Origin: CBDCVN01 sp965223585
Lineage (GTDB): Bacteria > Deinococcota > Deinococci > Deinococcales > Trueperaceae
Length of the DNA stretch: 64,000 nt
Direction: 5' to 3'
NCBI GenBank assembly: GCA_965223585.1
Contig: CBDCWW010000022.1
Span: forward strand, 707,607-771,606
Notes under the pieces: model-generated
Seen by the model: the letters and a program-made list of their open reading frames with translations, nothing else
What the model was told of the DNA's origin: nothing
Database searches by the model: none
Program-made: the position numbers and the translations under genes
In this document: positions 43,746-52,707 of the stretch, one piece after another
Layout of the letters: the number at the start of each line of letters is the position of its first letter
Numbering within the stretch: the first letter of the stretch is position 1

Positions 43746-43865
43746 CGCAATATAAATTCTAGTTGATTCCGAATTCCAAGTATAGACAATTTCTAAATTA
43801 GAGATTAAGTTTGGCTAAGACCTTAATATATTAATTATCACTAAATGCTAAGCGCTAGCAGGCGT

Positions 43866-43876
43866 TAGAATAAAAT
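43866..43876 (+). promoter_or_regulatory. -10 box next to the methyltransferase start
   Basis: TAGAAT at 43866-43871 ends 5 nt before the ATG at 43877 and there is no ribosome binding site, again suggesting a leaderless message. Confidence 0.45.
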
Positions 43877-44872
43877 ATGAAGGCAAATAAAACCATTTCT
43901 GTTTCTGAACTTTCTTACTATTTGCAAGTTAGTCCCAAAGTAATATTCGATTTAATTCATTCAGATAACTTACAAGATATGCTTGCTAATAAGAAAAGAA
44001 TATTTACCTTAGAATTGCCTCGTTTGTTAGAGCACTATAAAATCCAGCAAAAGCTTGAAAGCCAAACTTGGAATATCCCTCCTTACTTACTGGACAGTTC
44101 AGAGAGTTGGAGAAAAATCTTAGCAAATATGTATAGAGAAGAAGTGGCTTTCCCAGCGTCATTACCACCTAGTCAAGGTAAAATTCTTCATGACATAATT
44201 TATGATGCTTCTCCTAAAACAGTTGTGGAAATTGGTTGTTTTATAGGCATTTCATCTATTTGGATTGCTTCTGCATTACAAAAGTTAGAAGACGGGCATT
44301 TACATTCAATAGATATGTTCCTACCAAAATTACCTAGGCCACCTTTTCACTGGGGGTTTCTTGAAGATCCCCTCGAGTTAGCACAGAACTATGCAAAAGA
44401 TTCTAATTTAGAGCATTATGTTTCTTTTTACCCATTAAAGTCAGGTCAGTTTGGTAGAGATTTGAAGAACTATGTTACTTCACCCATTGATTTTTTGTTT
44501 ATTGATGGTGATCACTCAATAGTTGGATGTCTTGATGATTTTATAACATTTTACCCATACGTTCGTGAGGGAGGATTTATCTTGTTGCACGATATTTATC
44601 CAAAGAACTGTGGTTATAAAGGGCCACGTTATTTGATTGATCAATTTCTAAATGATACCTCTCTTTTTCAAGTGACAGAAATAGAAACAGAGCCTAATTA
44701 TGGCATGGCCCTGATAAAGAAATTAAAGGACAGCAAGAAATTCCACCCTAGTCAGAGAATTAACATTGAGGTTATGCGACAGTTGAGCCGTGCAAGGGCG
44801 ACTTTAGGTTACTCATTAATTTATCAGAATTTTGTAAAGTCGGTTTTGGCAATGATTAAATATAGAAAGTGA
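43877..44872 (+). CDS. Class I SAM-dependent methyltransferase with N-terminal helix-turn-helix
   Basis: 331 residues. Residues ~105-270 are a Rossmann methyltransferase of the Methyltransf_24/CmcI type: V-V-E-I-G-C-F-I-G-I-S-S (SAM loop, 116-127), D-F-L-F-I-D-G-D-H-S and L-L-H-D-I-Y motifs, as in O-methyltransferases that use Asp/His for a metal or base. Residues ~5-55 look like a small winged or excisionase-type DNA-binding fold (I-S-V-S-E-L-S-Y-Y-L-Q-V-S-P-K-V). The substrate is unknown. It stands alone. Confidence 0.75.
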   Translation: MKANKTISVSELSYYLQVSPKVIFDLIHSDNLQDMLANKKRIFTLELPRLLEHYKIQQKLESQTWNIPPYLLDSSESWRKILANMYREEVAFPASLPPSQGKILHDIIYDASPKTVVEIGCFIGISSIWIASALQKLEDGHLHSIDMFLPKLPRPPFHWGFLEDPLELAQNYAKDSNLEHYVSFYPLKSGQFGRDLKNYVTSPIDFLFIDGDHSIVGCLDDFITFYPYVREGGFILLHDIYPKNCGYKGPRYLIDQFLNDTSLFQVTEIETEPNYGMALIKKLKDSKKFHPSQRINIEVMRQLSRARATLGYSLIYQNFVKSVLAMIKYRK

Positions 44873-45179
44873 CTTTAATTCCTAACAAATTTGTTTTTTG
44901 CAATTACCCACAATTTGCGATATTTTGCGGTAGTTGATGAGTTTTATTGTATAGAAGTCTATTAGATTGTGGATCAATGTTTAAGTTTTTTGCTCACTTC
45001 AAGGCAGGCAATTTGTTTTCATATAGAGTTTGAGAGCACATATTTTTGATGTTTGGTATATTGCCGTTACGAACCCCTAGGTAGGACTTAAAAGTAAGTA
45101 ATAACTAAAAGTTTAAATGCAAGCTTGTGATTCAGGCAACCTTGGGCACTAACCTAATAGTTTTGTTTTATGGCATAAT
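44873..45179. other. Intergenic region
   Basis: 307 AT-rich bases. CATAAT ends directly before the ATG at 45180 and may be a -10 box. Nothing else is recognised. Confidence 0.3.
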
Positions 45180-47705
45180 ATGGAGTATATGCAGCAGGAT
45201 TCGCACACAGGGTTAAACTTGAAGCTTTTGGGTATACCTAAGATTTATTGGCAGAGTGAGTTGTTGGAGTTGCCACCTGCAAAGGTATTTGCTATGCTGT
45301 GTTACCTAGCTACTAGAAATGAATCTGTGACGCGACATGAGCTTGCAGAGTTACTTTGGCAGACAAATCGTACAGATAGTGTACGTGTAGCTCTACACAC
45401 ACTTAAAAAGTTGCCCTTTGCAGAGAAGTGGCTTTTTACAGAAGAAAATTTTGTTCGTGTTGAAGCTAATAGCGATGTGGTAGCCTTTAAAAAAGCATTT
45501 GCAGAGAAACGGTTTTCTGAGGCAATAAGCCTCTGGCAAGATCCAGAAGCTGGTAGTAATGTTTTTCTTAGAGGACTAGAAGTTAAAGGGGCTCGAGCTT
45601 TTAACGATTGGTTAGAAGAAGAACGTAGGGAACTGCACCAAACTTATCTTAAAGCACTTGAAGAATGTATAGAAACCCAAAAGCAATTAGGTGATTTCGA
45701 AGGTGCCTTACAAGGGGCAAGGAAGCTACTAGCAGAAGACTTTTTAAATGAAGGGGTTCAGCAAAAGGTAATATACTTAGAGCATTTATCTGGTAACACT
45801 GAGGGTGCACTCGAGCAATTTGAGAACTATCGCCACCTCCTCAAAGAAGAATTAGATTTAGAACCTTCAGACGAAACTCTCGCTCTTTTAAAACAAATTG
45901 AGCATGGTGGAGTTTCACAGGCTAAGGGTGCAATGCTCATTAAAACTGAAGAAGATATTACCTCGTTACCTAGCAAGCTTATAGGTCGGGATGAACTTAT
46001 CAATGAGATAATTAGTTTGCTAGCAGCAAGTGAGAGAGTACTATTACATGGATTTGGTGGTGTAGGAAAGACAGCCTTGGCTGCAACTGTTGCAGCTAAA
46101 CACCTGTCCGAAGGAGGAAGGCCTTTGTGGTTGCAAGTAGGTAATGATGACATTGAAAGCCTCTTTGACATTCTTGCTCGTCCTTTTGGGACACAAAAGG
46201 ATATTAATCAAGCCCTAAATAAAAGCAAGGCTATTTGTGAAATGCTTAGCAGAGAAAGAATAACCTTACTTATTCTAGATGATGCTTGGAATGCTTATGC
46301 ACTCAGCAAGTTGAATGAGGCTATTCCCCCTAATACAGCTCTATTAGTTACTTCTAGACAACGCTATCCTAAACTTAAGCGAGTAGATGTAGGGCGTTTA
46401 GAACGCACTGCCTCTTTAGAACTACTTAGTTACCATGCTAAAAGTGACTTTAAAGAAGATAAGAGTGCTAATGAGCTTTGTGAAATTCTAGGTGACCATG
46501 CTTTTGCCTTGCTGGTAGCTGGAGTGAATTTAGCAGTAAATGAACTCAGTCCTAAAAAGCTGCTTAAACAAATCACAGATTCACCACACAATATGAAAAT
46601 GCCTGAAGACTTTGCTGAAGAAGGCAGGGAAAGTTTTGCCTCTTTACTGGATATTAGTTTGCAAACGCTCTCAGATGAAGCTTATGAGGCTTTCTTAGGT
46701 ATAGGAGTACTTTTTACCCCTAGCTGCACTCCGGGGCTTCTTGCACTTTGCCTCAGACGTTCAGAAGAGCAAACAGAGGATGCCCTTATTGAACTGCAAC
46801 GTCGGGCTTTGGCTGAGCGAATAGCAAAAGCAGGCAGTGATGTTGTTATTTATAGCTTGCATGACCTTGCCTTTAGTTTCGCTAAAGCCAATAATAATAT
46901 AAGAACTGTTTCTCTTATAAAAGCTTGTCGTAACTTTGTTAAAGCTCACCGTAGGAATTTTGAACAGCTTGAGGCCGAGCAAAGCAATATTCTAAGCAGT
47001 ATAGAAGCAGCACAGCAAGGAAATAATGACGATATTCTTATTGAAATGATGCAATCTTTGGTATTACAAGGGAACGCTTATTACACAGCTAGAGGGCATA
47101 ACCCTAGGTCACTTAAGCTATTAGAAGCTGCAGCAGATACTGCTAAGCGTAACAAAGAGCTAGAAAAAGCTCATTATTTTAAGAGTAAGTTAGGTGATGC
47201 TTGCCAAGATGCCTCAGGCAACTTGGATGCTGCTTTAAATAACTATCAAGATGCTTTAAATCTAGCAAGAGTTATTGGGGATTCTCACAGAGAGGCTATT
47301 TCAATGAGTATGGTGGGCATTACTCACTTCCAAAGTGATATGCCAGATGCTGAAGAGTATCTTCAAGAAGCTTATGATCTAGCCAAAAGCAATAAAGACG
47401 ATTTTGCTTTAGACCAGATTTTACAGTATAGGAAGTTTGTTGCTGAGCGCAAAGAGAATTTTGAACAAGCATACAAATTTTGCCTTGAAGCGGTTGAGGT
47501 GACAGAAAGGATTTTAAGCCAGACAACAACAGACTATGCCAAAGTCAAACAAGGTTTGTTTTTTGCCTTACTTAACTTAGGCCAAGCTGAAGAAAAATTG
47601 GGTCGTTTCGACGATGCTCTGGCTACTCGCCAAAAGGCTTTACAACTAGCTGAGTTGCAAGGTGATGAGGGTTGGGTGGCTCGAGCCCTAGAAGATATTG
47701 GGTAA
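45180..47705 (+). CDS. BTAD regulator with NB-ARC-type NTPase and TPR repeats
   Basis: 841 residues. An N-terminal winged-helix domain (SARP type; ~10-95) and a bacterial transcriptional activation domain of helices (~100-240) are followed by an NB-ARC/STAND NTPase: Walker A G-F-G-G-V-G-K-T-A near 289, Walker B I-T-L-L-I-L-D-D-A-W near 361, and an S-R-Q-R-Y sensor. From ~600 come TPR repeats (S-R-E-A-I, L-G-Q-A-E-E-K-L-G-R-F-D-D-A-L-A). Such proteins switch on nearby genes or act as signal-gated NTPases. The C-terminus ends abruptly within a TPR (A-L-E-D-I-G), so it may be slightly shortened. ATG 45180 or 45189 could be the start. Confidence 0.85.
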   Translation: MEYMQQDSHTGLNLKLLGIPKIYWQSELLELPPAKVFAMLCYLATRNESVTRHELAELLWQTNRTDSVRVALHTLKKLPFAEKWLFTEENFVRVEANSDVVAFKKAFAEKRFSEAISLWQDPEAGSNVFLRGLEVKGARAFNDWLEEERRELHQTYLKALEECIETQKQLGDFEGALQGARKLLAEDFLNEGVQQKVIYLEHLSGNTEGALEQFENYRHLLKEELDLEPSDETLALLKQIEHGGVSQAKGAMLIKTEEDITSLPSKLIGRDELINEIISLLAASERVLLHGFGGVGKTALAATVAAKHLSEGGRPLWLQVGNDDIESLFDILARPFGTQKDINQALNKSKAICEMLSRERITLLILDDAWNAYALSKLNEAIPPNTALLVTSRQRYPKLKRVDVGRLERTASLELLSYHAKSDFKEDKSANELCEILGDHAFALLVAGVNLAVNELSPKKLLKQITDSPHNMKMPEDFAEEGRESFASLLDISLQTLSDEAYEAFLGIGVLFTPSCTPGLLALCLRRSEEQTEDALIELQRRALAERIAKAGSDVVIYSLHDLAFSFAKANNNIRTVSLIKACRNFVKAHRRNFEQLEAEQSNILSSIEAAQQGNNDDILIEMMQSLVLQGNAYYTARGHNPRSLKLLEAAADTAKRNKELEKAHYFKSKLGDACQDASGNLDAALNNYQDALNLARVIGDSHREAISMSMVGITHFQSDMPDAEEYLQEAYDLAKSNKDDFALDQILQYRKFVAERKENFEQAYKFCLEAVEVTERILSQTTTDYAKVKQGLFFALLNLGQAEEKLGRFDDALATRQKALQLAELQGDEGWVARALEDIG

Positions 47706-47707
47706 TT

Positions 47708-47742
47708 ACGGTGGGCTTTCTTTTTAAGCAGACCCACTGTAA
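47708..47742. terminator. Imperfect hairpin after the BTAD gene
   Basis: GGTGGGC and the later GACCCACTGT form an imperfect stem with CTTTCTTTTTAAG in the loop. It may be an attenuator between the BTAD gene and the next one. Confidence 0.35.
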
Positions 47743-47753
47743 ACTATAATATC

Positions 47754-48512
47754 TTGAAATTTCTAAGCCAAGAAAAAATCTCGCCTGAATTTGTACTGGC
47801 AGTTATTCGTGACAACTACTGCCAGCAACTCCAGTACGATCCCGAAGCAGAGCCAGACATTGATCTTAAGTTTAGTTCAACGATTAGTGAGTGGCGCATA
47901 GCCTGTGACCTATTAGGCTGGCGAGGCCTAGGCAAAGCACTAGCTAAAGAGTGGAAAATGAAGGCCAATGATAATCAATGGAAAGAACTGCTAGAACCTG
48001 CTGATAAGAGAACCTTAAATGACTTATGCAAATTTATTGCTATTAACACTCAAAAGAAAAGATATATTGTTCAGTCCATTGTGTTGTTAGGCTTGCCCTG
48101 CTCAACAGCTAGTACATTTTTTGCCGTCCGTTATTATCTTTCTCAAGCAGGGGCAGATGTTTCTAAGTTGCGTCCAACAAGTTTAATAGAGCCTTATACT
48201 AATAACTATCTTAAAGTTTTTCTGGAACCTATAGCACGTTTAGCACCAGAGAAATTGCCTCTTGTTGAAATCAAGTCTCCCTTGCAGGATATTTTTACAG
48301 GCATTGCCTTGCTAGGGATGCTTTTAACAATAATTGGAGGAATCCTAGCAATATTTTTAAAGGATTTTGGTTTGCTTATTCTTTTTGTAGGTATTGTCAT
48401 GATTGGGTGTGGGATATTAGGAACTTTTGCTTTTTCTTTTCATTCAAAAGTTAGCTTTAAGGGTGTAACAACTTTTAAAGAACTTGTGTATGCATTGAGC
48501 AAATTGATATAA
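47754..48512 (+). CDS. Membrane protein of unknown function
   Basis: 252 residues starting at TTG. TATAAT at 47745-47750 is only 3 nt away, so the true start could lie a little further in, or the transcript is leaderless. The N-terminal ~150 residues are soluble and start with an effector-adaptor-like helix bundle (E-W-R-I-A-C-D-L-L-G-W-R-G-L). Two membrane segments lie at ~185-210 and ~212-232, followed by a short cytoplasmic tail. It lies 48 nt behind the BTAD/NTPase gene and may be its partner or target. No family recognised. Confidence 0.6.
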   Translation: MKFLSQEKISPEFVLAVIRDNYCQQLQYDPEAEPDIDLKFSSTISEWRIACDLLGWRGLGKALAKEWKMKANDNQWKELLEPADKRTLNDLCKFIAINTQKKRYIVQSIVLLGLPCSTASTFFAVRYYLSQAGADVSKLRPTSLIEPYTNNYLKVFLEPIARLAPEKLPLVEIKSPLQDIFTGIALLGMLLTIIGGILAIFLKDFGLLILFVGIVMIGCGILGTFAFSFHSKVSFKGVTTFKELVYALSKLI

Positions 48513-49026
48513 CATATTCTTCTTTTCGTTCTCTTATCAATTCAAGATTCTCTTTACATTTTACTATTCCCTCCCGAATTTTTTCTATTTTGTCCATAAG
48601 TTATCTGAACTATAGCATTTTTCTATTTGATCTGGTACAAGTATCGGCAAAACCCCTAATTTGAATAATTTTAGGAAAAATTTGAATAATTTTCTTCCAC
48701 ACTAAAACCATCTCTATAATTGTCTTATAAGGTGTTTATTGCTGTTTTTGTCGAATTTCCCAAAATGCAAATATTCTCATTTTTATGACTCTAAGAACAA
48801 CTTTGAATTGATAATAGAGATCAACATTTTACAAGATTAGCCTTAGTTTTAAGTTGTGCTGTAAACAATTAAGTATTGCCGTCTGGTATTGGCGTTACAT
48901 TAGAACTTTTTCTAATAAAAATATCCCTTCTGAAAACGTTCTCTTTTTTTAGTTGTCACAATCAATAAATCTATAAGATTATTCCCTATTGTCTTAATAG
49001 TTGAATCTGAGTTACCCTTTTCTCTT

Positions 49027-49416
49027 GTGGCAAGTTACTCCTTAGATTTACGGCAACGCATAGTTCAATCTTATTTCGCTGGTGAAGGTTCTATACGTGA
49101 AATAGCAAAACGTTTTCTGGTTAGTCCAACTACTGTTTATCAATACCTTAAACTTTACAAACAAAAGGAAAATCTGCTTCCTAAAGAGTATGTTGCTGGT
49201 CGTAAACCTGCTGTAGATAATAAACAATTGCTACTAGTAAAAACTTTACTACAAAACAAAGCAGACATGACTTTAACTGAACTCTGTACAGCCTTCGAAA
49301 AAAAGACTGGCACCAGAGTTAGCAGTGCTAGCATGTGGAGGGCAATCAAAAAGATTGGTCTGACCTATAAAAAAAGACCCTATGTGCCAAAGAGCAAGAT
49401 CGTGAAGACATTGTAG
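49027..49416 (+). CDS. IS630-type transposase ORF A, copy 2
   Basis: 129 residues starting at GTG (ATG in copy 1). The helix-turn-helix is kept. A7G at 49369-49376 marks the frame change to ORF B exactly as in copy 1; the -1 frame opens at 49371. Conservation of the A-run in a diverged copy supports a real recoding or slippage signal. Confidence 0.8.
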   Translation: MASYSLDLRQRIVQSYFAGEGSIREIAKRFLVSPTTVYQYLKLYKQKENLLPKEYVAGRKPAVDNKQLLLVKTLLQNKADMTLTELCTAFEKKTGTRVSSASMWRAIKKIGLTYKKRPYVPKSKIVKTL

Positions 49417-50026
49417 CTAAACGCAAAGCATTTTTACATTTACAGGAAGCACTTAAAGCAAATAGACTTGTATTTATTGATGAAACAGGTCTGTATCTAA
49501 ACATGACTAGAATTTATGCTCGTTCAAAAAGAGGGGAAAGGGCATATGGTTCTGTACCAAGCAAGAAGCATAAAGTTGCAAATTTAATAGGAGCAATTAC
49601 TCTAGAAGGGGTAATTGCTGATTTCTGTGTAGATGGAGGTATAACAGGAGAAGTGTTCACAGTGTTCTTAAAAGAGATATTATGTCCTGTTTTGAAAGTA
49701 GGGCAAATAGTTTTGATGGATAATTCACCAGCACATATTGTAAAGAAAGTAGGTGAATTAATAGAGAGCAGGGGAGCTAAATTGGTCTATTTACCGCCAT
49801 ACAGCCCTGAGTTTAACCCAATAGAACATTGTTGGTCAAAGGTAAAATCCATCTGCGTAAATTAGAAGTTTGGGACACAAAGAAGTTAAATAATTCAGTC
49901 AAGAGAGCTTTGGAAACAGTCAACATACATGATGCTCAAGCTTGGTTCAGGCACTGTGGTTATTCCAACCAACCACCTATGGAAGAATGTTACACTAAAT
50001 ATTTATTCCAATACTCACAGCGTTAA
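49371..50026 (+). pseudogene. IS630-type transposase ORF B, copy 2, frameshifted
   Basis: The catalytic frame runs from 49371 with F-I-D-E-T-G, L-M-D-N-S-P-A-H and N-P-I-E-H-C-W, then shifts near 49849, where copy 1 has TCCC and this copy has TCC. The last ~60 codons continue in another frame (K-L-E-V-W-D to the end at 50026). Because the break is after the last catalytic Glu, only the C-terminal tail is lost; activity is doubtful. Confidence 0.85.
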
Positions 50027-50187
50027 TTTCTCATAAGTGCTAAAGCATATTTTAATTCTTAATCTAGTCCCTAGGAGAAATCATTTTTGCTACTTGTAAG
50101 ACTATAACATAATTTTATGAGAGGGCAGAAATGCCCTTTCATAAAACTATTTCCTATGTTTGTATCAGGTTAAAAAGAAAAATGCTA

Positions 50188-50588
50188 TAATTAATTTTGG
50201 TTTCCCTCTTTAGATTTTAGTTTTAAGAGTTTGTTTTGCAGCAACTCGAGCATCACAACCACAACTAAACCCATATTCAATTGTTGAGCAATTGCTTTTA
50301 AGTAACCTAGCCATAGAGTATATCTACCTTTTCACCTACCAGAGTCAGTAAGTATTTCTTTCAGTATACTACAAAAATAATCCCTAGCAATACAAGTGTG
50401 TCATAGAGAAAGCCTTTCCCTCACAGTTTTGTTTTGTAGGGGTTGATTTTTTGATTTCCTATGCACTAATTACTGACAACACTTTAGGTGGAATCTAAGA
50501 TCAGTAGTATTGAATTTGTGCAAAATTATAAGGATGTTTGTATGATAAGGGAATTTGTATGATCTTAAATTATTTCTGCTCATGAACT
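50188..50588. other. Intergenic region with a possible gene remnant
   Basis: On the - strand, 50196 to about 50325 reads as ~40 codons with a hydrophobic helix (N-M-G-L-V-V-V-V-M-L-E-L-L) ending in TAA; no start is seen. On the other side of the IS, 48513-48600 (- strand) begins an ATG frame M-D-K-I-E-K-I-R-E-G of 41 codons that overlaps the end of the 47754 gene. Both may be leftovers of genes lost here. The rest is featureless. Confidence 0.3.
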
Positions 50589-51443
50589 ATGATTAAATCT
50601 AAAATAAAAACTTACCTAAACTTTGTAAAATTCGAGCATACTCTTTTTGCCCTTCCTTTTGCCTACAGCGGTATGCTGCTAGCTAATCGTAGTTGGCCGG
50701 GTTGGAACACCTTTATATGGATTAGTTTGGCTATGGTAGGAGCAAGAACAGCTAGCATGGCTCTAAATCGCATAATTGATGCTGAAATTGATGCTAGGAA
50801 TCCTCGTACGGCTAATCGAGAAATTCCTACAGGAATGCTTAAGAAAAAAGACGGCTGGTTATTAGTTATTCTAGGCCTTCTGACTTTTGCTATAGCTGGC
50901 TGGGCACTTAACCCTCTTACTTTTATGCTTTTACCAGTTGCAGTTTTCTTTTTAACATTCTACCCTTACACCAAACGTTTTACATGGCTTTGCCATTACT
51001 GGCTAGGTTTAAGCATAGGAGCTGCGGCTGCAGGAGGATGGATAGCAGTTACAGGAGAGTTTGCGCTTGCTGCACTAACACTTTGGGTAGGTACAGCCTT
51101 GTGGATTGCTGGTTTTGATCTTATCTATGCTATTTTAGATTACGACTTTGATGTTAAAGAAGGCATTTACAGCATACCTGCTCACTTTGGCACAAAACCA
51201 GCTTTAACTATTTCAGCCATAACCCACTTTCTAGCTTGGTGCTTTTTAGCATTTACCTTGCCTCTTTCTTCTTCAAGTTGGCCTTACGGTATAGGCTTAA
51301 CAATCATTGCTATTATATTCATAGTGCAACATTGGCAAGTAAAGACTAAAGGAGTTGCTGCTGTACTTAAATCTTTCAATGCCAATTTATATGTGGGTGT
51401 AACAATGCTTATAGCTATTGTACTGGATTTAGTTCTATTTTAA
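50589..51443 (+). CDS. UbiA-family prenyltransferase
   Basis: 284 residues, about eight membrane helices. Both prenyl-diphosphate/Mg sites are present: N-R-I-I-D-A-E-I-D-A-R-N (~60-71) and I-L-D-Y-D-F-D-V-K-E (~181-190). The K-F-E-H-T-L-F-A-L-P-F-A-Y start is typical of the UbiA-like enzymes found with menaquinone synthesis by the futalosine route (MqnP) and of 4-hydroxybenzoate prenyltransferases; which substrate applies cannot be told here. Its 3' end overlaps the convergent DUF3810 gene by 29 nt. Confidence 0.88.
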   Translation: MIKSKIKTYLNFVKFEHTLFALPFAYSGMLLANRSWPGWNTFIWISLAMVGARTASMALNRIIDAEIDARNPRTANREIPTGMLKKKDGWLLVILGLLTFAIAGWALNPLTFMLLPVAVFFLTFYPYTKRFTWLCHYWLGLSIGAAAAGGWIAVTGEFALAALTLWVGTALWIAGFDLIYAILDYDFDVKEGIYSIPAHFGTKPALTISAITHFLAWCFLAFTLPLSSSSWPYGIGLTIIAIIFIVQHWQVKTKGVAAVLKSFNANLYVGVTMLIAIVLDLVLF

Positions 51444-52617
51444 TTTCTTCAGAATCAGCTTCCCCAAAAATAAGACCTTGTCGTTGGGCAAATACTAAGA
51501 GCTTTACAGTACGTGAATAGTCTGCTATTCCTTCACTAACACCTTGTGAACGCAAGTACCAATCAAAGATATTTTGTTGTATTCGTAGGTAGTCTTCAGG
51601 TGGAGAGTAACGCTGATAGGTGTTTACAGCAGTTTGCCAATCTTGTAGAGCTTGCTCAGGTAAATTATCTTGCCAATTTTCTGGTAAGGCATCTGCAAAA
51701 ATTTCTTGCTGCTCTTGGGGCAATTGATAGGTGAGTTGATAAACTAAAGTTCTAAAAATTCTTAAAGCTACAGCATAGCGCGTAAAGTTATCATCTGCAT
51801 TTAACCCAGCTATTACCCCTAAAAGGTCAGCATCTGCTTCACCTGCATAGCCAGCTATGTGGGCCATTTCGTGTGCTCCCACCGCCACGAACTCTGCAGG
51901 GGGTAAGGCATTGTCTACATGAGCTTCTAAAAACCAAGGGGATATTATGCCTGCTGCATTACCTAAATAAAGTAAGGTTCCTTTAGGTAAAGTTTTAATT
52001 TTTTTAGGTAAGGTTGGAACATTACTATGAATATTACTAATTGTTTCTATCAAGGAAGTACGAACAGCATCTAGCGCTTTATCTATGTTCTGTTCAGCAT
52101 TAGAACTATCTGAAATTATTTGTAAAAGATTCTCAGCTAATAGATGAACATCCTCTGAAGTAACGGGCTCTTCTACTAAGTTCAGTTGTTGTTCAATACT
52201 TTCACGCTTATAGTTTGCTCCCCACATAACAACAAACAAAACACTCCAAAAGCTAAGCCAAACTAATACATTGAGTAGCCAGAGTTTCAATTTATGCCTT
52301 CTAGTAAAATTTTTCTTACTGCGCCTCAAACTAAAAAAGAAACTAAAGATAACGCTAAAAGCAAACAAAGTTAAGACAATACCAGTTATAGAAACACCAG
52401 TTCTAGAAAGCAAAGGCACTAACCAATTAGCAGTAGTAGCATAAATACCCTGACTATAAATTTGCTCTACCTGAGTTTTACTTATTGGCACTAAAAACCA
52501 TATGACTAGCAAAGCTATAAAAAAGAAAAGCAAAAAGATACGAAATCCAATTGCTACAGAATAATCTTCAGAAATATTGTGTTTTGTGTTAACTGATTGA
52601 CTCGAGCGAGATTTCAT
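51415..52617 (-). CDS. DUF3810 membrane metallopeptidase-like protein
   Basis: 400 residues. Three hydrophobic segments lie in the first ~130 residues (~25-45, ~65-90, ~105-125), followed by an extracytoplasmic domain with H-E-M-A-H (~247-251) and a downstream G-E-A-D-A-D that would supply the third zinc ligand, as in DUF3810 peptidases. Role unknown. The ATG lies in a small inverted repeat CATGGC…GCCATG (52615-52634). Confidence 0.8.
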   Translation of the reverse strand: MKSRSSQSVNTKHNISEDYSVAIGFRIFLLFFFIALLVIWFLVPISKTQVEQIYSQGIYATTANWLVPLLSRTGVSITGIVLTLFAFSVIFSFFFSLRRSKKNFTRRHKLKLWLLNVLVWLSFWSVLFVVMWGANYKRESIEQQLNLVEEPVTSEDVHLLAENLLQIISDSSNAEQNIDKALDAVRTSLIETISNIHSNVPTLPKKIKTLPKGTLLYLGNAAGIISPWFLEAHVDNALPPAEFVAVGAHEMAHIAGYAGEADADLLGVIAGLNADDNFTRYAVALRIFRTLVYQLTYQLPQEQQEIFADALPENWQDNLPEQALQDWQTAVNTYQRYSPPEDYLRIQQNIFDWYLRSQGVSEGIADYSRTVKLLVFAQRQGLIFGEADSEEIKIELNPVQ

Positions 52618-52707
52618 GGCTTTACTTTGCCATGAAAAGATTAAGTATTCAACTTTTGGTTGATTTGGTTAGCTTAAGAAAGCCCCCCTAGATTTATCTG
52701 TGAAGGA

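Larger units (their letters stand above)
48613..50187 (+). mobile_element. IS630-type insertion sequence, copy 2 (decayed)
   Basis: Same ends and organisation as 13265-14838: TA at 48613-48614 and 50186-50187, left end GCATTTTTCTATTTGATCTG, right end with its near complement. It is 1 bp longer in body and differs at many positions over the whole length, so the two copies diverged a while ago. A 1-nt deletion near 49849 breaks ORF B. Confidence 0.85.
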
